A stretch of DNA of 64,000 nt from Collinsella sp. TM09-10AT (GCF_003436275.1 NZ_QSOP01000011.1:1-64000), one strand, 5' to 3'; counted from the stretch's first letter, positions 9,444 through 17,873 are shown. Notes: a model not told the origin generated them from the letters alone. Numbers and translations: made by a program.

Positions 9444-10631
9444 ATGAACGCCACGGTCGTGATTCCAACGTATTGGGCGGGCGATGACGCTCGCGCAAAC
9501 GCCCCTGGCACCTATGACCATTCGACACGACTCAACGCCGACAATCCCGAACTCGACCGCTGCCTGGCCTCGCTTGAGCAGGTACGTGACATCCCGCGCA
9601 TCATCCTTTTGGTGGTCTGTCCCGTTTCTGCCACAGCCGATGTGTCGCTGCGCGTGCACGAGATTGTCGACGCGCATCCCACGCTCAAGGTCACCGTTGT
9701 CACCAACACCCAGGCCTCGCGCATCGCAGACCGGGTTGCTCAGATCGCGCCCAAGGGTTCGGGCGAGTGCGTGAGCCTGCGAGGTTACGGTGCCATCCGC
9801 AACATGGGGCTGGCCTGCGCTGCGGTGCTGGGGCATGACGCGGTTATCTTTTTGGATGACGATGAGGCTGTCATCGACGCCGACTTTATGAAGCGCGCGA
9901 CCTATGCGTTGGGGCAGCAGACGCGTCAGGGCTTGCCGATCTTGGTCAAGAGCGGCTATTTCTACGATCGTGACGGCTCGCCGCTGGCTCCCACGGACAA
10001 GGCGGGCATCTGCCATCGTTGGTGGACCAAGCGCATCGAGTTCAACCGTTGGATGAAAAAGGCGCTCTCGGGCACCCGCATCTCGCGCTCCAACTACGTG
10101 TGCGGCGGCCTGATGGCCCTGCACGCCCGCGCCTTTACGCGTGTGGCCTTTGACCCGTTTATCACCCGCGGCGAGGACTTGGATTACCTCTTTAACATGC
10201 GCATGTTTGGCTACGACGTGTGGTTCGATAACGAGTGGACCGTGCGCCATCTGCCTCCGGAGTCCGAAAAGCGCTCACCGCGCTTTATGCAGGATGTATA
10301 CCGTTGGTACTACGAACGGGCCAAGTTGACATTCGCCGCGCATCAAAAGGAGCTCATTCCCGTTACGGCGGCATCGCTCATGCCCTACCCGGGCCCGTGG
10401 ATTTCGCGCGAGCTCGACGACCGCGTGCGCAAGACCGCTATGGTCCGCAGCGTGTTTACCCGCGAGCATGAGGGCTACCTGCGCATCTGGCGCCATGGTA
10501 TCGACGAGGCAAAGGCCTATGCACGCCAAAACGCTGCAAGCTACCTGCGTTTCCAGAGCTTTTGGCCCAAGATCATGGACGGGCTTTGGCGTGACGCACA
10601 ACTGATCAGTATCCTGGAGGGGGCCGAATGA
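9444..10631 (+). CDS. GT2-family glycosyltransferase
   Basis: A 395-residue GT-A fold protein. NATVVIPTY opens the nucleotide-sugar binding fold, and VIFLDDDEAVID carries the DxD-type metal motif. TRGEDLDYLFNMRMFG resembles the acceptor-side ED motif of GT2 enzymes. No membrane helices are clear, so it probably works at the cytoplasmic face on a wall or capsule glycan. The next gene, a sensor kinase, overlaps its stop codon (ATGA at 10628), implying translational coupling and a regulatory link. Confidence 0.85.
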   Translation: MNATVVIPTYWAGDDARANAPGTYDHSTRLNADNPELDRCLASLEQVRDIPRIILLVVCPVSATADVSLRVHEIVDAHPTLKVTVVTNTQASRIADRVAQIAPKGSGECVSLRGYGAIRNMGLACAAVLGHDAVIFLDDDEAVIDADFMKRATYALGQQTRQGLPILVKSGYFYDRDGSPLAPTDKAGICHRWWTKRIEFNRWMKKALSGTRISRSNYVCGGLMALHARAFTRVAFDPFITRGEDLDYLFNMRMFGYDVWFDNEWTVRHLPPESEKRSPRFMQDVYRWYYERAKLTFAAHQKELIPVTAASLMPYPGPWISRELDDRVRKTAMVRSVFTREHEGYLRIWRHGIDEAKAYARQNAASYLRFQSFWPKIMDGLWRDAQLISILEGAE

Positions 10632-11971
10632 TCGACCGCCGCGCCCAGCGCGATAGTTCATTATCAATCTTTCGCATCATTGCCGTTGCCTGCGCCATTT
10701 GCGTGCTGGTGTACTTTATTTTTGCCCTGGTGACCGGTATCGAGCCGATCGCCACGGTGATTGCCTGCGCGCTGCTGTGCATCTTTCTGTGCATCTTTAT
10801 CTTTTTGACGCTCAATCCCGATTCGGTGCGCTCCCAGTACACCGAGGAGACGCTCTCGGTGGCCTCGGCCATGCTCGAGGACATTAAGGGCGGTCTGACG
10901 CAGGAGTCGGCGCGTTTGGTGTGCCAGCGCATTTTGCCCGAGACGCGCGCCATGACGGTGGCCATCACCGACGAGGACAACGTGCTTGCCTGCGCGGGCG
11001 AGTTTGAGGAAAAGCTACTGCCAGATTCTCCCATCCACACGCTTGCCACACGCTACGTTATCGAACATGGCATCGTGCAATCGTTCAACCGTATGGTGGA
11101 TGTCGTGGGCTCGGACGGCTCGCACAACCAAGTCCCCGCCGGCATTATCGCCCCCATCAAGGTGGGCGATCGTACCGTCGGCACGCTCAAGTTCTACTAC
11201 AAGACCCCGCGCGCTGTCGACCGTACCCAGTACGCGCTTGCCTCGGGCTTTGCCGAGATCTTGTCCACGCAGCTCGCCATCCACGAGCTCGAGGTGCAAA
11301 AGGAACTCACAGCGCGCGCCGAGGTGCGTGCGCTGCAGGCGCAGATTAACCCGCACTTCCTGTTCAACACGCTGAACACCATTGCATCGTTTACGCGCAC
11401 CGACCCGCTGCGGGCTCGCGAACTGCTTCGTGAGTTCTCATCGTTCTATCGCGCCACGCTCGACAACTCGGGATCGCTTATTCCGGTCTCGCGCGAGGTC
11501 GCACAGACCAAGCGCTACCTTACCTTTGAGAAGGCCCGCTTTGGCGAGGACCGCGTGCTTGCGACGTTCGATGTGTCCGAGGACGTGGAAGATACGCTGG
11601 TGCCGGCGTTCGTGATCCAGCCGATTGTCGAGAACGCTGTGCGTCATGGTATGGGCGATGACGACGCCCTGAGGATCGACGTGACCGTTCACCAAGACGG
11701 CGAGGATGCAATCTTGATTGCCGTGGCCGATAATGGCGTGGGCATGGATGAGGGTACCGCCGCCAGACTGTTTGACGAGCGCTCTGCCCGTCCCGACGCC
11801 AGCTCTCCCCAGGGTGGCGGCGCCGGTGTGGCCATGCACAATATTTCGGAGCGCATCCATCGCTTTTTTGGGCCGCACTCCTATACGCGTGTCGAATCGG
11901 CGCCGGGCAAGGGCACCAAAGTGCTTCTTCATCTTGATTTGTCAGAGAGCATCTTTGACATTCAAGAGTAA
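10628..11971 (+). CDS. LytS-type sensor histidine kinase (second pair)
   Basis: A 447-residue paralog of the kinase at 4715. Two N-terminal helices (about residues 17-62), a GAF-like region, the phospho-acceptor box LQAQINPHFLFNT and the HATPase motif VADNGVGMDE are all visible. It overlaps the glycosyltransferase by four bases (ATGA) and is followed by its LytTR regulator. The layout suggests sensing of an envelope signal tied to glycan synthesis, but this is inference. Confidence 0.9.
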   Translation: MIDRRAQRDSSLSIFRIIAVACAICVLVYFIFALVTGIEPIATVIACALLCIFLCIFIFLTLNPDSVRSQYTEETLSVASAMLEDIKGGLTQESARLVCQRILPETRAMTVAITDEDNVLACAGEFEEKLLPDSPIHTLATRYVIEHGIVQSFNRMVDVVGSDGSHNQVPAGIIAPIKVGDRTVGTLKFYYKTPRAVDRTQYALASGFAEILSTQLAIHELEVQKELTARAEVRALQAQINPHFLFNTLNTIASFTRTDPLRARELLREFSSFYRATLDNSGSLIPVSREVAQTKRYLTFEKARFGEDRVLATFDVSEDVEDTLVPAFVIQPIVENAVRHGMGDDDALRIDVTVHQDGEDAILIAVADNGVGMDEGTAARLFDERSARPDASSPQGGGAGVAMHNISERIHRFFGPHSYTRVESAPGKGTKVLLHLDLSESIFDIQE

Positions 11972-12043
11972 AATAAAAGGCTACGGGCTCAACGTCATGC
12001 GACGGATGCCCGGCGTAGTTAGTTGACGAAAGGTTTTATCCCT

Positions 12044-12760
12044 ATGCTGCGTGCGATGATTGTGGATGATGAGGCGCCGGCTCGCTCGGAGCTTCGCTTC
12101 CTGCTCGAGCAAACGGGCAAGATCGGCACGATCACGGAGGCGTCGAGCGTCCGCTCCGCCATCGAGATGCTTATGGAAAGTCGCGTGGATGTCGTGTTTC
12201 TCGATATCTCGATGCCCGGTGCCTCGGGCCTGCAACTTGCCGAGGCACTGCATAAGCTCAAAAATCCGCCGGCGATCGTATTTGTGACTGCGTATAGCGA
12301 CCATGCGGTTGAGGCATTCGACGTCGATGCCGTCGATTATCTGATGAAGCCTGTCGAGGAAGCTCGCTTGGATCGCGCGATCGAGAAGGTTATGCAGCGC
12401 GCCAAGCCGGTCACGGACAGCAAGGTGACCATCGAGCGTATCCCGGTGGAAAAGGGCGGCCGCAAGGTGCTCATTCCCGTGGACGACATTCGCTTTATCA
12501 TGGCCAAGGACGATTACTCCTGCATCTATACCGTCGATGATCGCTTTTTGTCGACGACCTCGCTGGCGCAGTTTGAGGCCAAGCTCTGCGACTTTGGCTT
12601 CTTCCGTGTTCACCGCCGCTATATCGTCAACCTGGCGTGCGTCACGGACGTTGAGACGGTGCCCTCGGGTGCCATCCAGCTGGGCATTACGGGCGTCGAC
12701 GAACGCGTGCCGGTTTCGCGCCGCCGCGTCGTGCCGCTCAAGAAGGCTCTGAGTCTCTAG
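12044..12760 (+). CDS. LytTR-family response regulator (second pair)
   Basis: A 238-residue receiver/LytTR protein: MIVDDEAPARSEL start, acceptor Asp in VVFLDISMPG, Lys in LMKPVEEA, and a LytTR domain from VTIERIPVEKGGRKVLIP to VPVSRRRVVPL. It is closely similar to the regulator at 6140, so the two systems arose by duplication and may cross-talk. GAAAGG precedes ATG 12044; a TTG at 12023 is open but less well placed. An intrinsic terminator follows the stop. Confidence 0.92.
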   Translation: MLRAMIVDDEAPARSELRFLLEQTGKIGTITEASSVRSAIEMLMESRVDVVFLDISMPGASGLQLAEALHKLKNPPAIVFVTAYSDHAVEAFDVDAVDYLMKPVEEARLDRAIEKVMQRAKPVTDSKVTIERIPVEKGGRKVLIPVDDIRFIMAKDDYSCIYTVDDRFLSTTSLAQFEAKLCDFGFFRVHRRYIVNLACVTDVETVPSGAIQLGITGVDERVPVSRRRVVPLKKALSL

Positions 12761-12766
12761 CACACT

Positions 12767-12817
12767 GGCCCCGCAGCCCTGTAGACCCATCGTCTGCGGG
12801 GCCGTGGGGCCTTTTTT
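12767..12817 (+). terminator. Intrinsic terminator after second LytTR regulator
   Basis: GGCCCCGCAG (12767-12776) pairs with CTGCGGGGCC (12794-12803). A second GGGGCC (12806-12811) abuts a six-T run, giving two alternative stems. Confidence 0.75.
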
Positions 12818-12857
12818 GTATGTATCTGCCGAATCGTTTTTTTGCGGAAGGGATCCC

Positions 12858-13325
12858 ATGAACAGTGCAAGCGCCAAGCGTATCGACATCATCTCGGACA
12901 CCCACGGCTATTTATCGCCTGCGCTCTTGGATGAGCTTGAGGGCGCAGATCTGATCATCCACGCCGGCGACCTCACGTCAGAGATGGACTACGAGCACCT
13001 ATGCACCATCGCCCCCGTGCGGGCCGTATTGGGCAACAACGATTACTACCGCGACTACGGCCCCGATGTAGACCGTCTTGCGCTCTTTACCTACGAAGGC
13101 CTCAAATTCGCCGTAGCCCACTACCGCGAAGACCTTCCGGTGGGATCCGTAGACGTAGCCATCAACGGCCACACCCACGTAACCAAAGAAGCCCAAGTGG
13201 GCCGCTGCCTAGTCCTCAACCCGGGCAGCGCCAGCTACCCCAGAGGCACCCGAGGCCCCACCATGGCCAGAATGCTCGTCAAAGACGGCCATGTCATAAG
13301 TACCAAGTTTATTGACTTGGACTAA
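12858..13325 (+). CDS. YfcE/MJ0936-family metallophosphodiesterase
   Basis: A 155-residue calcineurin-like phosphoesterase. Metal motifs are visible: DIISDTHGYL, HAGDL, LGNND and NGHTHVTKE, ending NPGSASYPRGTRGPTMA, which is diagnostic of the YfcE/MJ0936 group. Such enzymes hydrolyse phosphodiesters with Mn or Ni, and the physiological substrate is usually unknown. The start at 12858 follows GGAAGGGA. Codon choice shifts in the 3' third (more A-ending codons), unlike neighbours. A bidirectional-looking terminator follows. Confidence 0.88.
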   Translation: MNSASAKRIDIISDTHGYLSPALLDELEGADLIIHAGDLTSEMDYEHLCTIAPVRAVLGNNDYYRDYGPDVDRLALFTYEGLKFAVAHYREDLPVGSVDVAINGHTHVTKEAQVGRCLVLNPGSASYPRGTRGPTMARMLVKDGHVISTKFIDLD

Positions 13326-13333
13326 CCGCAACA

Positions 13334-13366
13334 AAAACGGGGGATGCAGATGCGTCCCCCGTTTTC
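13334..13366 (+). terminator. Intrinsic terminator after phosphodiesterase
   Basis: AAAACGGGGGA (13334-13344) and TCCCCCGTTTT (13355-13365) form a perfect 11-bp stem with a 10-base loop. Flanking A and T runs allow use from either side. Confidence 0.85.
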
Positions 13367-13482
13367 ATTTGAGCCAAAGGCAGAGCTTCAGCAAGATCCT
13401 TAGACAACCCCCGCCGCGGAGAACGGGGCCGCCGAGCCGCGAAGCGGCGAGGAACAACAACGACTCGAACAAAGTGACGGCA

Positions 13483-13625
13483 GGGAGGGTCTCCGGGGCT
13501 GGGGGCGGGGGTTAAGTTTGTCGCGAGTTCCGCACGCAAAGGAAAGCACTTAATGTGCTTTCCGTCTTGCGCAGGACTGTAGAGCAGCAAACTTAACCCC
13601 CGCCCCCAGCCCCGGAGACCCTCCC
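13483..13625. repeat. Long perfect inverted repeat (38-bp arms)
   Basis: The arm at 13483-13520, starting GGGAGGGTCTCCGGGGCTGG, is perfectly complementary to 13588-13625. The 67-base interior holds its own hairpin, GGAAAGCAC/GTGCTTTCC (13541-13563). No coding frame of note runs through it. It lies between the phosphodiesterase terminator and the tRNA-Asp promoter. Confidence 0.9.
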
Positions 13626-13657
13626 GGATGGCCCCAAAAATTTTTTCAAAAAAGTTG

Positions 13658-13687
13658 TTGCGCGCCGGACAGACTTCTGTGTATACT
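13658..13687 (+). promoter_or_regulatory. Promoter for tRNA-Asp
   Basis: TTGCGC (13658-13663) and TATACT (13682-13687) are 18 bases apart, about 45 bases upstream of the tRNA. Confidence 0.6.
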
Positions 13688-13733
13688 AATCCCCGCAGCG
13701 CACGCGAGCGGAAACAAACGCGAACGCCTGCCT

Positions 13734-13811
<78 letters not shown>

Positions 13812-13819
13812 ACGCAATT

Positions 13820-13848
13820 AAAGCCACGTCTTCGGACGTGGCTTTTTG
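13820..13848 (+). terminator. Intrinsic terminator after tRNA-Asp
   Basis: AAAGCCACGTC (13820-13830), tetraloop TTCG, then GACGTGGCTTT (13835-13845) and further T residues. Confidence 0.9.
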
Positions 13849-14169
13849 CGTTTGATGCACTTTGTTTCGATAGAACGATCGCCCTGGCGCATCTTCGCCC
13901 AGAATCCCCGCGCCTTCGGGAACGCAAGTAAAATCTAATAAGTCTATCTGTCTGAACAACAGCTTTGTTGCGCAACACCTGTTCAACGAGACAGGGGGTT
14001 AGGTTATACTAAATTGCACTGTAGGCCGCATCTGATGCATTTCGCTCCAAGCGCGGCACTCAGTGGATATCCGATTTACCATTTGGATGTCCTGCGGTCA
14101 TTTAGCGTCTCGACACAAGCTCGGCCCCGGAGCTCGTTCGAGCTGTTCGTATTCCTTGAAAGGGGAAAA
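13849..14169 (+). promoter_or_regulatory. Upstream region of the Rrf2 regulator
   Basis: A 321-base gap. TTATACTAAATTG near 14004-14016 contains a good -10 (TATACT). A long leader of about 150 bases would then precede the gene, ending in a GAAAGGGG site. No other gene is convincing here. Rrf2 regulators often bind their own promoter, so an operator near 14000 is plausible. Confidence 0.35.
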
Positions 14170-14655
14170 ATGGACATATCGAGGAAGACTGATTACGCCC
14201 TTCGTATGCTGGCGATGCTTGCCGAGGATCCGGAGCGTTTGCTTTCTGTTCGCACCGCTGCCGAAGAGGTCAATGTTCCGTATTCGTTTGCCCGCTCGAT
14301 TCAGCACGGTTTGGTCCAGGCCGGTATTGTGGAGAGCCTGCGTGGCGTCCACGGTGGCATGCGTCTCAAGGTCAGTCCGGACGACGTCACCATCCGCCAG
14401 GTCGTCGAGGCCGTTCAGGGCCCTATGGTTATGAATGATTGCACCGCACCCGATGGCGACTGTGCACGCATGGGCACGTGCTGCTATCATCCCCTGTGGG
14501 CCGGAGCTCAAGCGATGACGCGCGATTACCTCGATTCCGTTTCGCTCGGCGACATCGTCGCTCACCGCCAGTTCCCGGCCGTCGATCCCAAATTCGCCGA
14601 CCGCGAAGCGTTTCCCGAGTACGCCACCTGCGCGTGCGCTTGCCGGGAGGAATAG
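14170..14655 (+). CDS. Rrf2-family transcriptional regulator with Cys cluster
   Basis: A 161-residue winged-helix protein beginning MDISRKTDYALRMLAML, the standard Rrf2 opening. The recognition region is SVRTAAEEVNVPYSFARSI and the wing reads GVHGGMRL. Three spaced Cys in NDCTAPDGDCARMGTC match the iron-sulfur ligand region of IscR/NsrR-type members, and a further CACAC cluster ends the protein. It likely senses oxidative, nitrosative or Fe-S status. The oxygen-defence protein rubrerythrin lies two genes downstream on the same strand, a reasonable target. Start at 14170 follows AAAGGGG. Confidence 0.88.
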   Translation: MDISRKTDYALRMLAMLAEDPERLLSVRTAAEEVNVPYSFARSIQHGLVQAGIVESLRGVHGGMRLKVSPDDVTIRQVVEAVQGPMVMNDCTAPDGDCARMGTCCYHPLWAGAQAMTRDYLDSVSLGDIVAHRQFPAVDPKFADREAFPEYATCACACREE

Positions 14656-14676
14656 CGCCGCATAAGGAGCATAGAT

Positions 14677-15582
14677 ATGATTCAGGACCCCTTTCGTTCG
14701 ATGATTCGTTCGGAAGGGGTCCTGCGTTATCGCGACCTTCCGTGGCGCCGCACGCGCGATCCGTACATCATTTGGCTTTCTGAGGTCATGCTGCAGCAAA
14801 CACAGGTACCACGCGTGGAGACGCGTATGCCGGCGTGGCTCGATCGCTTTCCGACCGTGCAGGCGCTTGCCCAGGCCGCGCCTTCCGATGTTTTGGACGC
14901 TTGGCAGGGCATGGGCTACAACCGACGCGCTCTGGCGCTTCACGGGGCCGCTCAACGGGTCGTAGAGGATTGGGGCGGGGAGTTTCCGCACGAGACGCGT
15001 GACTTGGTCGCTCTGCCTGGTATTGGCCCGGCAACGGCGCAAGGTATCCGGTCGTTTGCGTTTGATCTTCCGGGCGTGTATCTGGAGACCAACGTGCGCA
15101 CGGTCTTTCTGCATCACTTCTTTCCCGATATGCCGGCTGTTCCCGATCGCGAGCTGGTGCCGCTGATCCAAGCCGCCTGTCCGGCGGCCCCCGGTGCGGC
15201 GACCGACGAGATCGCTCCCTTTGCCGTGCCGCTCGATGATGCCGACACGCCGCGCGCGTGGTATTACGCGTTGCTGGATTACGGCGCATATCTAAAAAAG
15301 ACGTTGCCCAATCCGTCCAGGCGGTCGGCGGGCTATAGCCGTCAATCAAAGTTTGAGGGCTCACGTCGCCAAAAGCGCGCGCATATCGTGCGTATGTTGC
15401 TGGCAGCGCGCGATGGCCAGCCGGCGGGGATTACGCTTGCTGATACCGTGGTGGGCGTTAACGAGATGGAAGCGGCAGCCGGTCGCGGGCCGGTCGAGTG
15501 CGACTTGATCGCGGGTATTCTAGCTGACCTGGAGCGTGAGGGCTTTTGCCGAGCCGAGGGCGATCGCTGGCTGAGCATTTAG
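14677..15582 (+). CDS. MutY-like HhH-GPD DNA glycosylase lacking Fe-S ligands
   Basis: A 301-residue helix-hairpin-helix glycosylase. LPWRRTRDPYIIWLSEVMLQ carries the catalytic Glu of MutY, and LPGIGPATAQGI is the hairpin motif. The usual Cys-x6-Cys-x2-Cys-x5-Cys cluster loop is absent; the region instead reads DYGAYLKKTLPNPSRRSAGY followed by SRQSKF. This pattern belongs to a MutY-related group often mislabelled HesB. At the catalytic Asp site the sequence has VYLETNVRTV (Glu). Removal of adenine opposite 8-oxoG is plausible but not assured. It starts 21 bases after the Rrf2 gene, so the two are probably co-transcribed. Confidence 0.82.
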   Translation: MIQDPFRSMIRSEGVLRYRDLPWRRTRDPYIIWLSEVMLQQTQVPRVETRMPAWLDRFPTVQALAQAAPSDVLDAWQGMGYNRRALALHGAAQRVVEDWGGEFPHETRDLVALPGIGPATAQGIRSFAFDLPGVYLETNVRTVFLHHFFPDMPAVPDRELVPLIQAACPAAPGAATDEIAPFAVPLDDADTPRAWYYALLDYGAYLKKTLPNPSRRSAGYSRQSKFEGSRRQKRAHIVRMLLAARDGQPAGITLADTVVGVNEMEAAAGRGPVECDLIAGILADLEREGFCRAEGDRWLSI

Positions 15583-15694
15583 CCCGTGCAAATCTGAAGA
15601 ACAGGATTGTAAGGTTTAGATTTTCGGCAGGGGGTACCATAAAATAAGGCCGCTCAAAGCCTATGGGCGGCATGTATTGAAGGGAAGTACACCT

Positions 15695-16234
15695 ATGGAT
15701 TTTGAGAGCTCCCAAACCAAGAAGAACCTTGAGACCGCTTTTGCCGGTGAGTCCCAGGCGCACACCAAGTATCGCTACTATGCATCCAAGGCTAAAAAGG
15801 ACGGTTACGTTCAGATCTCGAATATCTTTGCCGAGACGGCGGGTAACGAGTCCGAGCACGCCAAACTGTGGTTTAAATATCTGCACGACGGCGCCGTTCC
15901 GGGCACTCTGGACAACCTGCGCGACGCCGCCGCGGGCGAGAACTACGAGTGGACCACGATGTATGACGAGTTTGCCAAGACCGCCGAGGAGGAGGGTTTT
16001 GCCGAGATCGCCGAGAAGTTCCGTGGCGTCGCCGCCGTCGAGAAGGCCCACGAGGAGCGCTACAACAAGCTCGTCGAGCGCATTGAGTCGGGCGAGGTGT
16101 TTGAGCGCGAGGGCGTAAAGGTGTGGAAGTGCCTGAACTGCGGACATCTGCACGTTGGTGCCGAGGCACCTGAGGTGTGCCCGGTGTGTAACCACCCCAA
16201 GGCGTACTTTGAGGAGCAGGTGGTGAACTACTAG
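15695..16234 (+). CDS. rbr: Rubrerythrin
   Basis: A 179-residue protein with an N-terminal ferritin-like diiron domain ([18 protein letters not shown], then [14 protein letters not shown] and [12 protein letters not shown] with VEKAHEERY) and a C-terminal rubredoxin-like domain with two CxxC pairs (CLNCGH, CPVCNHP). It reduces hydrogen peroxide in anaerobes, using electrons from a reductase not found in the window. Start 15695 follows GAAGGGAAG. Promoter-like TTGTAA near 15608 and an AT-rich -10 near 15640 suggest its own transcript. It may be under the Rrf2 regulator at 14170. Confidence 0.95.
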   Translation: MDFESSQTKKNLETAFAGESQAHTKYRYYASKAKKDGYVQISNIFAETAGNESEHAKLWFKYLHDGAVPGTLDNLRDAAAGENYEWTTMYDEFAKTAEEEGFAEIAEKFRGVAAVEKAHEERYNKLVERIESGEVFEREGVKVWKCLNCGHLHVGAEAPEVCPVCNHPKAYFEEQVVNY

Positions 16235-16252
16235 CGCTTGGCGCTGGCTGCT

Positions 16253-16344
16253 GCGGAGCGCAGGGCGGGGAAATACCTTTCCCTCTCGCTCACGGCTTCG
16301 CAGAGTCGCGCGAGGCAAAGGTATTTCCCCGCCTTGCGCTCCGG
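16253..16344. repeat. Intergenic inverted repeat after rubrerythrin
   Basis: GCGGAGCGCAGGGCGGGGAA at 16253, continuing to 16280, pairs with 16317-16344 over 28 bases with very few mismatches. The 36-base interior has further GC-rich complementarity. It starts 18 bases after the rubrerythrin stop and precedes a normal terminator. Confidence 0.85.
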
Positions 16345-16393
16345 CGTTGGGTCGTCGCGTGCTCGATACAGAAAAGCTGATAAAAAAGGTTGT

Positions 16394-16424
16394 GTGCCGC
16401 CCCTTTTTGGGGCGGCACGTTTTT
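16394..16424 (+). terminator. Intrinsic terminator downstream of rubrerythrin
   Basis: GTGCCGCCCC (16394-16403), five-T loop, GGGGCGGCAC (16409-16418), then G and a five-T run. Confidence 0.9.
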
Positions 16425-16675
16425 GTGGGGTCCCGGTCTTCACAATTTTCGTCAAGTTTTTGGTTAGATTTTGGTCAGTTGGCGTAAGAGTGGAAGGCCA
16501 AAAGATTGCTGGCGAAAAAAGCTCAGAGAAAGTGCTGGTAGGGGAGTTGTTGAGCTTTTCGACAGCTTTTGAGCAAAAGAAACTTTGTGGCTATTGCCGG
16601 CGATTGCGTTGTCGCGGTCATGGCGGTGCGGGATGCTGGTCGTAAGCGTCGAATGCTCCGATTTTGGAGGCCAGC

Positions 16676-17110
16676 ATGGATCTGTTTCTTGAGACTCCGC
16701 AGCAACAAGCTGAGCGCATGCTGCGTCAGCAGCAACGACTCATGGAGATGCAAATGCAAGGGGTTGCCAACCAGGCGCCCGTGCAAAACGTCGTGCCCGC
16801 TGCTGTACCTGCAGCTGTGCCCGGGTGTGAATCGGCGCCAGAGGCCTATTCCGTACAGCAAGATTCATATGCGCAGGAGCTCGCGTTCGACAAGCATCGT
16901 GCGCGTCGCCGTCGCTGGGCCCAGCGCCTGCGTACGTTGGCGATGATCGTGCTCATCCCGTTGGGGCTTGCGGCCATCTTTCTGGCGTCGTATGCCCTCA
17001 CGTGCATCCTCAACGGTGCATCGCCCAACGAGGTGCTCCAACATCTAGCGGCCCTGGGCCAGCGCCTAGATGACGTCATAACAACCATCCGCGCCGGCTG
17101 GGAGAGCTAG
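16676..17110 (+). CDS. Hypothetical single-pass membrane protein
   Basis: A 144-residue protein I do not recognise. The first 35 residues are rich in Gln, Met and Glu (QQQAERMLRQQQRLMEMQMQ) and probably helical. A Pro/Ala/Val linker follows, then a basic patch (HRARRRRWAQR) just before one membrane helix, TLAMIVLIPLGLAAIFLASY, at about 90-110. The short tail contains LAALGQRLDDVITTIRAG, an amphipathic helix. The basic patch predicts the N-terminus stays in the cytoplasm. GGAGG at 16666-16670 fixes the ATG. About 250 bases upstream hold no other feature. Confidence 0.6.
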   Translation: MDLFLETPQQQAERMLRQQQRLMEMQMQGVANQAPVQNVVPAAVPAAVPGCESAPEAYSVQQDSYAQELAFDKHRARRRRWAQRLRTLAMIVLIPLGLAAIFLASYALTCILNGASPNEVLQHLAALGQRLDDVITTIRAGWES

Positions 17111-17258
17111 CGTTTGTCGCATTAGGACTTCTAGGGTGTAGGGATTATCGCCACGAGTGGAATCCTTGCATCCTGTGGGTCCTGTCGTGCGACTGAATAG
17201 TATTATTGAAGATGAATAATAATAATGGATACAGGTAATACAAAAAGGAGGTGCTCGG
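17111..17258 (+). promoter_or_regulatory. AT-rich upstream region of HTH-like gene
   Basis: The stretch 17195-17245 is AT-rich, with AATAGTATTATTGAAGATG and repeated AATAAT triplets, unlike its surroundings. It likely holds the promoter and operator of the gene at 17259. AAGGAGGT at 17245-17252 is a strong ribosome site six bases before TTG 17259. Confidence 0.45.
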
Positions 17259-17822
17259 TTGAATCTGACCTTTGAGGGATTCTTAAAAGGCTATTGCCGA
17301 GAGCTATCCGGACAGCAGTCGCTGAGTTTTAGAAAATTGGTTGAGCAGGCGACGACGGATGCACCGCGCGTGGCGGAGGCTCTGTTTTTGCTCGCTTTGG
17401 CGCAAGGAAAAGCCGAATACGTTCTGGGTTTATCCGAGGGCTCGTGGATGGAACGGGATTATCGAGACGTTTTATCCTTGTACGGTCAAGCGGGTAGCAT
17501 GGCGTCTCTATGCGCCAAAAGTGAGCTCCCTAATCGTTATGCCAACGTTTGGCGTGCGTATAGAGCGGTGAAGGAAAAGCCGGCGGCCGATAGAAGGGTG
17601 AACGCCCTGATGAGAAAGAAAACGCTGGAAGCATTGGAGGAATCGGGTGTAACGCGCTATGGCCTCTGCCGTGCTCTGCGCCTGAATAAAGGAAACGTAT
17701 ACGCATACTTGGCCGGCGATGACTCAAAGGTGAGCAGGAAAACGGCGCGCCGCATTATGGAATATGCGGAGGAGAGGGGCGCCCAAGAAGGGGCCGGGCG
17801 CCCGGTGTGTGTGGCGGGGTAA
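17259..17822 (+). CDS. Hypothetical protein with C-terminal HTH-like region
   Basis: A 187-residue protein starting at TTG. Residues about 1-105 are helical and unrecognised. The C-terminal third, GVTRYGLCRALRLNKGNVYA followed by YLAGDDSKVSRKTARRIM, looks like an XRE-type helix-turn-helix with a recognition helix at LNKGNVYAYL. It could be a stand-alone DNA-binding protein or the antitoxin-like half of a pair, but no toxin-sized partner adjoins it. Base use is less GC-rich than the neighbouring RmuC and ABC genes, suggesting a different origin. Confidence 0.6.
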   Translation: MNLTFEGFLKGYCRELSGQQSLSFRKLVEQATTDAPRVAEALFLLALAQGKAEYVLGLSEGSWMERDYRDVLSLYGQAGSMASLCAKSELPNRYANVWRAYRAVKEKPAADRRVNALMRKKTLEALEESGVTRYGLCRALRLNKGNVYAYLAGDDSKVSRKTARRIMEYAEERGAQEGAGRPVCVAG

Positions 17823-17873
17823 GATTGATCGCGGTTTTGATTGATGATCGATTGGGTTTGTTGGGCGGAGTTT

